A stretch of DNA of 6,036 bases. Origin: Balneolales bacterium. Its GTDB lineage: Bacteria; Bacteroidota; Rhodothermia; Balneolales; Natronogracilivirgulaceae. Position 1 is the first letter of the stretch, and every line of letters starts with the position of its first letter. The stretch is taken from the NCBI GenBank assembly GCA_007120555.1, contig SKNL01000065.1:1-6036 (forward strand). The letters run 5' to 3'. The position numbers and the translations under genes were made by a program. The notes under the pieces are model-generated. The model saw only the letters and a list, made by a program, of their open reading frames with translations. It was not told where the DNA came from and did not search any database. Positions 1 through 5,800 of the stretch are shown here, one piece after another.

Positions 1-92
1 AGGGTTTTGTAGAACAGGGTGCGCAGCAGGCGCGAACGGCGGATCCAGCGGGCGAATTTGTCCTTGGTCGGATCGTAGGCGATTTTACTCAT
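1..92 (-). CDS. N-terminal fragment of a probable SAM-dependent methyltransferase (runs off the left edge)
   Basis: Only the first 30 codons, from ATG at 92, lie in the window. The peptide begins MSKIAYDPTKDKFARW and continues with a basic, arginine- and leucine-rich helix ending LFYKT. Bacteroidota class I methyltransferases that sit beside family 2 glycosyltransferases often open with a similar YDP-K-D/N segment followed by an LR-LFYK helix, and that resemblance is the reason for the call. The catalytic SAM-binding motifs would lie beyond the window, so the function is not shown here. The start is four bases after the TAG stop of the glycosyltransferase. A G-rich stretch inside the end of that gene may serve as ribosome binding site, so the two genes are probably co-transcribed and translationally coupled. 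The alternative is any other short-leader cytoplasmic or membrane-associated protein. Confidence 0.5.
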   Translation of the reverse strand, partial: MSKIAYDPTKDKFARWIRRSRLLRTLFYKT

Positions 93-96
93 GGAC

Positions 97-1173
97 CTAC
101 GCCCCGCTCTTTTTGGGTTCGTGGGGATCGGGACCGGAGGCGTGACCGGCGACAGGCGCTTGCGGATCGGTAGCGGACCGGCTGGTTCCGGAGGGTGTGC
201 CTGAGTCCTCAAACCCTGACAAATCACTGATGTTCACGGGATCGCCTTCCTGGTCCACCCGTGTCTGGTTGAAGATCTCACCGAGGAAACCGATGGCGAA
301 AAGCTGCACCCCCAGGATCAGGAACAGGATGCCAAACAGGAAGAGCGGCCGTCCGGTCAGGTAGACCTCGAAGAAGAGGCGCATAATGGTCAGGTAGGCT
401 GTGATGCCGCCTCCGATGATCAGGAACAGGGTTCCGATTCCCCCGAAAAAGTGCATTGGCCGTTTCATGTAGTGGCCCAGGAAAAGCAGTGTAAGCAGGT
501 CCAGGAACCCTTTGATGAACCGGGACAGGCCAAATTTAGGCACGCCGTGCTTGCGGGCATGGTGCTGCACCACTTTTTCGTCGATGCGGCTGAAGCCCTG
601 CTGCTTGGCCAGGTACGGGATATAGCGGTGCAGTTCGCCGTAAAGCGTCAGGTGCCGTACCACCTCGGCTCGGTATACTTTGAGTCCGCAGTTGAAGTCG
701 TGAATCTTGATGCCGGTCGTCAGTGAGGTCACGTAGTTGAAAAACCGCGACGGGATGGTCTTGCTGATGGGGTCGTAGCGCACCTTTTTCCATCCGCTCA
801 CCAGATCCAGACCCTGCTCCTCGATCATGCGGATCATGTGCGGCACCTCGGCGGGATCATCCTGAAGGTCGGCATCCATGGTGGCGATGAACCGGCCGCG
901 CGCCTTGCGGAACCCCTGCTGCAGGGCGGGACTCTTGCCGTAGTTTCTGCGAAACCGTATCCCCCTGATATTCGGTGTTTTATCCGACAGTTTCCGGATT
1001 TTCTCCCACGACCCGTCATCCGATCCGTCATCCACAAGAATCACCTCGTACGTCCATTCCCCGGAAAGGGCCTGGTGGATGCGGTCCGTCAGTTCCTCAA
1101 GCGAATCGACTTCGTTGAGAAGCGGTACAACCACACTGACATCGGGATTTGTCCCTGTTGTATTTTTCACCAA
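97..1173 (-). CDS. Family 2 (GT-A fold) membrane glycosyltransferase, DPM1/GtrB-like
   Basis: This protein of 358 residues probably transfers a sugar from a nucleotide donor to a polyprenyl phosphate or another lipid carrier at the inner face of the membrane. The GT-A domain fills about residues 10-220. It holds the opening VSVVVPLLNE (12-21), the nucleotide-binding DDGSDDGS (48-55), the metal-binding DADLQDD (100-106) and a late basic QHHARKHGVPKFG segment (203-215) of the kind found in DPM1/GtrB enzymes. Two membrane helices follow at about 242-266 and 276-300. Residues 304-358 form a Pro/Ser/Gly/Asp-rich, probably disordered tail that is longer than usual for this family. The start is TTG at 1173 or GTG at 1170. 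No ATG is available near the conserved first strand, an in-frame stop lies just upstream, and no clear Shine-Dalgarno sequence is seen. It is divergent from the MerR gene and coupled to the downstream gene. The acceptor and donor cannot be read from the sequence. Confidence 0.92.
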   Translation of the reverse strand: MVKNTTGTNPDVSVVVPLLNEVDSLEELTDRIHQALSGEWTYEVILVDDGSDDGSWEKIRKLSDKTPNIRGIRFRRNYGKSPALQQGFRKARGRFIATMDADLQDDPAEVPHMIRMIEEQGLDLVSGWKKVRYDPISKTIPSRFFNYVTSLTTGIKIHDFNCGLKVYRAEVVRHLTLYGELHRYIPYLAKQQGFSRIDEKVVQHHARKHGVPKFGLSRFIKGFLDLLTLLFLGHYMKRPMHFFGGIGTLFLIIGGGITAYLTIMRLFFEVYLTGRPLFLFGILFLILGVQLFAIGFLGEIFNQTRVDQEGDPVNISDLSGFEDSGTPSGTSRSATDPQAPVAGHASGPDPHEPKKSGA

Positions 1174-1231
1174 AATTTGTTCTTGTTAAATTGCTATTAT
1201 GGATGTTACCGTACCCACAAATATCTGAAAA
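1174..1231. promoter_or_regulatory. Divergent intergenic region between the glycosyltransferase and MerR genes
   Basis: These 58 AT-rich bases must carry the start signals of both divergent genes unless a promoter lies inside a coding region. A TATTAT at 1195-1200 resembles a -10 box for the MerR gene, but no -35 box sits at the right distance. On the minus strand CATAAT (1197-1202) and GATATTTG (1218-1225, one mismatch to the Bacteroidota TAnnTTTG element) are weak candidates. ATTTGT (1175-1180) and ACAAAT (1217-1222) form a short inverted repeat near the two ends, and TTGTT is directly repeated at 1177-1181 and 1183-1187. No long MerR-type dyad with a 19-20 bp spacer is evident. Confidence 0.35.
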
Positions 1232-1573
1232 ATGAATAAACTCTACTACACCATTGGGGAGGTTTCCAAACTGACCGGGGTGGAACCGCATGTTCTCAGA
1301 TACTGGGAGACGCTTTTCCCCGAATTGTCACCGGTCAAAAACCGGGCCGGGAAACGGGTCTACAAAGATAATGAGATTCAGGTGGTCCTGACCCTAAAGG
1401 AACTCATCCAGCAGAAAAAATACTCCACGGCCGGTGCCCGCAAGGTGCTGAAGGAACAAAAAAAAGGTTCCCGCGGCAAAGATAAGGAAGAATCTGCTCC
1501 CCTGCCCGTGGAAGTGGCACAGGATTTGAACCAGGTGCGCGTGTTTCTGTCGGACCTTCTCAAGAAACTGTGA
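1232..1573 (+). CDS. Short MerR-family transcriptional regulator
   Basis: This is a 113-residue DNA-binding protein with no room for a large effector domain. The MerR winged helix-turn-helix spans about residues 5-75. It includes the helix-turn-helix YTIGEVSKLTGVEPHVLRYWE (split as 6-15 and 16-26), the wing around FPELSPVKNRAGKRVY (29-44) and a second helical pair with YSTAGARKVL (64-73). The VEPHVLRYWET-FP-L-P-KNR-G-R-Y pattern marks the widespread short MerR subgroup whose inducer is not known. A charged linker (about 77-90) leads to a final amphipathic helix (93-113) that probably mediates dimerisation. There is no cysteine, so a thiol metal sensor is unlikely. The ATG at 1232 follows an A-rich leader without a Shine-Dalgarno sequence. 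Its target is unknown. Divergence from the glycosyltransferase makes autoregulation or control of that operon plausible. Confidence 0.9.
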   Translation: MNKLYYTIGEVSKLTGVEPHVLRYWETLFPELSPVKNRAGKRVYKDNEIQVVLTLKELIQQKKYSTAGARKVLKEQKKGSRGKDKEESAPLPVEVAQDLNQVRVFLSDLLKKL

Positions 1574-1681
1574 GGATTGTTTCTGACGGAACCGGCCTTT
1601 TCCGGCAGGGTTGCATCGAGGCTGCGCCGGGGTTGACCGGACATGGTTGCAGATCCGGGCTTATCCGACCGGCGGGTGGCG

Positions 1682-1693
1682 CAATGGTTACGT
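1682..1693 (+). repeat. Left half of a 12-bp inverted repeat flanking the hydrolase gene
   Basis: CAATGGTTACGT here is the exact reverse complement of ACGTAACCATTG at 2746-2757, so the two copies lie on either side of the MBL-fold gene. A near-palindrome GTTACGTGAC (1687-1696) overlaps this copy. The role is unknown. It could be a protein-binding site, the trace of an inserted cassette, or chance. Confidence 0.4.
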
Positions 1694-1708
1694 GACATGA
1701 AATGGCCA

Positions 1709-1724
1709 TGACGGCTCCCCGTCA
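1709..1724 (+). other. Small perfect stem-loop
   Basis: TGACGG (1709-1714) pairs perfectly with CCGTCA (1719-1724) around a CTCC loop. No run of T follows on either strand, so it is not a standard terminator. An AGGAG sequence starts four bases after it (1728-1732). Confidence 0.35.
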
Positions 1725-1761
1725 CACAGGAGCATGAATATAATCGTCATGGACATTCTAT

Positions 1762-1799
1762 CTGACCTATTGAATCAAAAAATATAAACAGATGATACT
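1762..1799 (+). promoter_or_regulatory. Candidate promoter for the MBL-fold hydrolase gene
   Basis: Two overlapping sigma-70-like pairs can be drawn in this AT-rich segment: TTGAAT (1770-1775) with GATACT (1794-1799) at an 18-bp spacing, and CTGACC (1762-1767) with TATAAA (1783-1788) at 15 bp. Both match the consensus only partly, and no Bacteroidota TAnnTTTG element is present. The position, 40-75 bases before the ATG, suits a promoter. Confidence 0.3.
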
Positions 1800-1838
1800 G
1801 GAAATCACAAGCTGCAAAAAAAACATACGGTTGGCATA

Positions 1839-2714
1839 ATGGCACTGAGCAAAGCACAATTTGGCAATTTCCGTCTTTTTACCCTGGAAACCGGGACGTT
1901 CCTGCTGGATGGCGGTTCGATGTTCGGGGTAGTTCCGAAAACGCTATGGTCGCGGCTGCTGGAATGCGATGAGCGCAACCGGGTCCTGCTCACCGCGCGG
2001 GTCATGCTGGTCCATTCGGCGGCAACGGGACGTGTGTACCTGATCGATTCGGGCATCGGGCACAAGTTCGATGTGAAGTTTGAAAAGATTTACGGGCTGG
2101 ATTTCTCCGGCTACACGCTGGAGTCGTCGCTTGAATACCATGGCTTCCGAACCTCCGACATCACCGATGTGGTCTTTACGCATCTTCATTTCGACCATTG
2201 CGGCGGAGCGGTCAGGCATGGCGACGACGGTCAGCCGGAACTGACTTTCCCGAAGGCACCGCATTGGGTCCACACGGCACAGTGGGACAATGTGCTGCAT
2301 CCCAACGAACGGGAAAGCTCCAGTTTTCTGCCGGAGAACATTGAGCCGCTCCGGGAATCCGGGCAGATCCAGCTGGTGGATGACGGGCATGTCTATGAAC
2401 CCGGGTTTGAGATTGTTGTGGTGGAGGGGCACACGCCCGGACAGCAGCTCCCGTTGCTGATCGACGGCAATCGCAAGCTGCTCTTTGCGGCTGACCTGCT
2501 GCCTACCACCTCGCATCTTCCGCTGCCCTGGGTAATGGGCTTTGACACGCGTCCGCTGCTCACGCTTGAAGACAAAAAACGCGTCTTCTCGCGATGCATC
2601 CGCGAGAATATTCTGCTGTTCCTGGAACACGATCCTCATCATGAGCTGGTAACGCTGGGTGAAACGCCTCAGCGTCCATCTGTTGCCTGGGCGGGAACAC
2701 TGGATGACCTGTGA
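1839..2714 (+). CDS. YtnP-like metallo-beta-lactamase-fold hydrolase
   Basis: This is a 291-residue dinuclear metal hydrolase without signal peptide or membrane helix, so it is probably cytoplasmic. The early DGGSMFGVVPKTLW segment (24-37) is typical of the YtnP-like branch of the MBL superfamily. It is followed by YLIDSGIG (67-74) and the metal motif THLHFDH (114-120) with ligands H115, H117, D119 and H120. Further ligands are H198 in GHTPG (197-201), D219 in FAADL (216-220) and H264 in EHDP (263-266), so the metal site appears complete. YtnP and its relatives include N-acyl homoserine lactone lactonases. Lactonase or quorum-quenching activity here is an inference, since the branch is annotated broadly and substrates are mostly unknown. 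The ATG at 1839 is the first ATG after an in-frame TAA at 1785. No Shine-Dalgarno sequence is seen. The gene stands alone between two non-coding stretches and is probably transcribed on its own. Confidence 0.9.
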   Translation: MALSKAQFGNFRLFTLETGTFLLDGGSMFGVVPKTLWSRLLECDERNRVLLTARVMLVHSAATGRVYLIDSGIGHKFDVKFEKIYGLDFSGYTLESSLEYHGFRTSDITDVVFTHLHFDHCGGAVRHGDDGQPELTFPKAPHWVHTAQWDNVLHPNERESSSFLPENIEPLRESGQIQLVDDGHVYEPGFEIVVVEGHTPGQQLPLLIDGNRKLLFAADLLPTTSHLPLPWVMGFDTRPLLTLEDKKRVFSRCIRENILLFLEHDPHHELVTLGETPQRPSVAWAGTLDDL

Positions 2715-2745
2715 CGGTTATCGGCATACTAACCCGCATGAAACA

Positions 2746-2757
2746 ACGTAACCATTG
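2746..2757 (+). repeat. Right half of a 12-bp inverted repeat flanking the hydrolase gene
   Basis: ACGTAACCATTG is the exact reverse complement of the copy at 1682-1693. Here it also pairs partly with the following GGGTAACG to make a small imperfect hairpin (2747-2764, CGT and ACC arms with one A-A mismatch), which the left copy does not do. That hairpin shares bases 2763-2764 with the outer helix of the candidate structured RNA, so the two would compete at their edge. Confidence 0.4.
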
Positions 2758-2762
2758 GGTAA

Positions 2763-2845
2763 CGGTCTTTTGGCGAAAGATCTCCGGCAGGACATAGCCG
2801 AAGGGCTACGTTCTCACAGTTTGCAGCCGGGACGCCGGAATACCG
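2763..2845 (+). ncRNA. Candidate structured RNA element, family not identified
   Basis: By hand, 56 of these 83 bases pair in one rod-like fold. The outer helix joins 2763-2766 to 2842-2845 and 2768-2775 to 2833-2840 (12 pairs, one C-U mismatch). An asymmetric internal loop (AAAGATC on one side, one A on the other) leads to a middle helix, 2783-2788 with 2826-2831 (6 pairs). An 11-base bulge (2815-2825) leads to a terminal helix, 2789-2793 with 2810-2814 and 2795-2799 with 2804-2808 (10 pairs, one A-C mismatch), closed by a GAAG loop at 2800-2803. Four pairs are G-U on the + strand. On the minus strand they would become A-C mismatches, so + strand RNA is favoured. It starts 48 bases after the hydrolase stop and ends 49 bases before the next ATG, so it could be a 5' leader, a 3' UTR element or a separate small RNA. 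It did not match any riboswitch consensus I could recall. Confidence 0.42.
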
Positions 2846-2854
2846 GGCAGCCGG
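2827..2854. repeat. Four CCGG tetramers at exact 8-bp spacing
   Basis: CCGG begins at 2827, 2835, 2843 and 2851, with spacers GACG, AATA and GCAG. Because CCGG is self-complementary, neighbouring copies could form alternative small hairpins with 4-base loops. Three copies also take part in the larger fold at 2763-2845. Confidence 0.6.
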
Positions 2855-2894
2855 ACGCATCCACCACCACAACTGACACATTGCATCACTTTTT

Positions 2895-5800
2895 ATGAAG
2901 CAGGACCTGCACATTGAGACCATTGAAAAGCTGTTACGCAATTGTCACCAGGCACTGCGCCGGCGATTCCGTACAGCAATGGCCGCGGGTGGCTTTTCGG
3001 CACTGCTGGCGGTGCTTGTCGTTTTTGTGCTGCTGGAGCAGGTGCTGTTCCTCTCCCCTGTTGTCAAATCCGTTTTCTGGATAGCTGCGATTGGCGGCAG
3101 CCTGGTTGCGGTGTGGCTGATCCGCCAGCGCATAACCATTCCTCCTTTTACTGCATTTTACCGCAGCGCTGCCGATGAGATCGGGCTGCCGGGAATACGT
3201 CACATACTGGATCTGTCCCACAGCCGCTACCCGGTCGATTCCGGACTGACGGATGCGGCGGTCCGGCAGAACCTCACTCAGATCGCCTCGGAAAATTCGG
3301 AGGGAAGGCTGCAGCGCTACCGCGACCGGCATCCCGCATCCACCATGCGGAAATACTCAATCTTTACTTCCATTGCCGGTATTTTCCTGCTTGCCGGCGT
3401 GCTGCTCTGGGCCGGTGATGCGCTTTACCGCAGCAGCACCTTTTGGGTATCGTATCAGCGGCCGATACCGTTTGAATTCTCTGTATCGCCGGGCGATACG
3501 ACCATTGAGCAGGGTTCCTCCTTCCAGGTTGCGGTGCGGTTCGCCGGCAGCGTCCCCGATCAGGTGCGGCTGGGACTGCGGTCGCAGCAGGAAAACGAAC
3601 CGCGCATCCAGGGCATGGTGCGCCACGACGAGCAGACGTTCCTGTCACGTGAGACCGAGCTGTTTGAGGATGCCGAGTTCTTTGTGGATATGGACGGGTT
3701 CCGCACCGGACTCCACCATGTGCGCGTGGAACTGCTTCCCCGGCTGCAGGAGCTGACCGTCACGGCCCATCCACCCGGATACACCGGCCTGGATAGTGAA
3801 ACGTTCACGTATCCGTTCAACCGGATGGATGCGGTGGCCGGATCCGAGCTGGAGATCCGCGCCCGGAAAAACAAACCATTGCAAGAACTGCACATGATCG
3901 CCGAGAACAGCGGGGATACCCTGTCGTTTTCCCCGGATTCCCTTATCACCGAACGCATCACCGCGCTTTCCGACGAGCGGTACCATTTTGTGATGCGTGA
4001 CGAATTCGGGCTGGAAAACAGCAACCCATTCCGGTTCCGCCTTTCGGTCACCGCTGATCAGCCGCCGTTTGTTGAAATACTGAGTCCCGAATCGCGCATC
4101 AACGATTTCGTAACCGGATCGCTGCCGTTGCTCTACGAATACGAGGACGATTTCGGTTTTACGGCTGTTCGCCTGAAATACCGGCTGCACAAGGCGTTTG
4201 TGAACGTTCCGGTGGAGGGATCGGCAGACCTTCCGGTGCCCGGACGCTTACGGGGGCTTGCCGAATACGACTGGGATGTAAGCCGCATGAACCTGGGGGC
4301 CATGGACCGCCTCGAGTACTGGATCGAGATCACCGACAACAACGAATTCGACGGTTACCAGACCACCCGGTCATCCACCCACATCATTGAAATCCCTTCG
4401 CTGGCCTCACGCTTCTTCGACCAGGATGAGCAGGAGGAACAGATAGAAAGCCGTTTTTCCGAGGTGGAGGAATCGTACCGGCGCATGCAGCAGGACCTGG
4501 AGCGGCTGCGCGAGGAGATCCGGACGCGGCCGGACGAGGAGTGGGAGCAATCCCAGCTTATCGATGATATCCGTGAACAGCGCAGTGACATTGAGCAGCA
4601 GATCGATGAACTTCGCAAGGATTTCGAGGAGCTAACGCGCGACATGGAAGAGCAGGGGCTGATGTCCGAGGACACCATGGAGCGCTATCGCGAACTGCAG
4701 GATCTCATGAGTGAGATCGATGATCCGGAGATCCTGAAGCTGCTTGAGCAGATGCAGGAGAACCTGAGCCAGATGGACCAGAGCCAGCTTCGTGAGCAGC
4801 TTGATCAGATCCAGTTCAATGAGGAGCGCTACCGGGAGCGGCTGGAGCGCACGCTGGAGCTGTTCAAGTCGCTTCGTCTGGATGCGGACCTGGACCGGAT
4901 GTCCAAGCTTCTGGATGACCTGGCTGCGCAGGAGGAGGCGCTCTCCGGGCAGGAAGAATTTGGCGAAGAGCAGGTCCGCCAGCAGGAGCAGATCCGTGAG
5001 CAGATGCAGGATCTTTCCGACAAGATCCGTCAAATGCCGGAAAAAAGCCCGCAGCGGCGCATGGAGCAGATGCAGCAGATGAGTGAGGAGATGCGGGAGC
5101 AGATGGAAGAGCTGGACCGCGGCCTTCAGGAGAACATTGAGCAGATGGAGGATGGACAGGCGGATCCATCTGACATCCGGCAGCAGCAACAGGACATGAG
5201 TACGCAGATGCGCCAGATGGCGCAGTCGATGTCCGATATGCGCTCTCAGATGCAGCAGCAGGCCATCAGCATCAACATGCAGGCCCTGCGGTACATCCTG
5301 GATACGATGCTGCTCCTTTCCGACGAGCAGGAGGATGTGACGCGGCGTACGGCTGACCTTGCATCCAACAGTCCCGGTTTCATTGACCAGGCGCGCCGGC
5401 AGCGCAACATCGCCGGGCAGTTTGGCATGATTACGGACTCGCTTTACCGCGTATCCGCTGAAATTCCGCAATTTTCGAACCTTATCAACGACCGCAAGCG
5501 CGAGGTGCAGCGGAACATGCAGCGGGCGCTGGAATCCCTGATCGAGCGCGACCGGCAGCAGGCCACCTCGCAGGAGCGGACGGCCCTGGGCGGGCTGAAC
5601 GAGATCGGGACGATGGTGGCCGATCTGCTGGACCAGCTCAGCGACATGCAGAACGGTGACGGTGGCGAAGGCGGCATGAGCATGGAGCAGATGATGCAGC
5701 AGCTGCAGGACATGTCGCAGGACCAGCAGCAGCTCAACCAGCAGATCCAGGATTTCATCAACGACATACAGGGTGAGCGGCTCACGCAGGACCATATGGA

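Larger units (their letters stand above)
1574..1838. other. Non-coding stretch between the MerR and hydrolase genes
   Basis: I find no convincing gene in these 265 bases. The first 110 bases are GC-rich with six CCGG tetramers (1592, 1602, 1627, 1637, 1655, 1669). They could form short hairpins such as CCGGC 1602-1606 with GCCGG 1626-1630, but no U-tract follows, so no intrinsic terminator is called for the MerR gene. A perfect 6-bp stem with a 4-base loop lies at 1709-1724. The last 80 bases are AT-rich and promoter-like. A tRNA A-box-like sequence at 1677-1687 has no matching T-arm. Confidence 0.6.

Noticed and set aside
838..1239. A 133-codon + strand open frame opposite the glycosyltransferase
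   Set aside because: It is antisense to the conserved GT-A motifs and has no domain or ribosome binding site.
1592..1605. CCGG-CCTTTT-CCGG hairpin considered as the MerR gene terminator
   Set aside because: The stem is only four pairs and no U-tract follows it on the + strand.
1677..1724. tRNA-like sequence: TGGCGCAATGG matches the A-box pattern and a stem-loop follows
   Set aside because: There is no GGTTC-type T-arm, no acceptor stem pairing and no credible anticodon arm.
1734..1787. A 17-codon open frame preceded by AGGAG
   Set aside because: AGGAG is only one base from the ATG, too close to work well. The peptide is short and featureless, and the frame overlaps the candidate promoter.
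1944..2642. A 232-codon minus-strand open frame opposite the hydrolase gene
   Set aside because: The + strand carries a complete MBL-fold metal site. The antisense product has no recognisable motif.
2738..2797. A 19-codon open frame with two tryptophans just before the DUF4175-like gene, considered as a leader peptide
   Set aside because: There is no ribosome binding site and no run of one amino acid. Its TAG stop falls inside a helix of the candidate RNA, so the paired fold explains the sequence better.
2729..2941. A 70-codon minus-strand open frame across the second non-coding stretch
   Set aside because: It overlaps the candidate structured RNA and the start of the large gene, its product is of no known type, and no start signal is visible.
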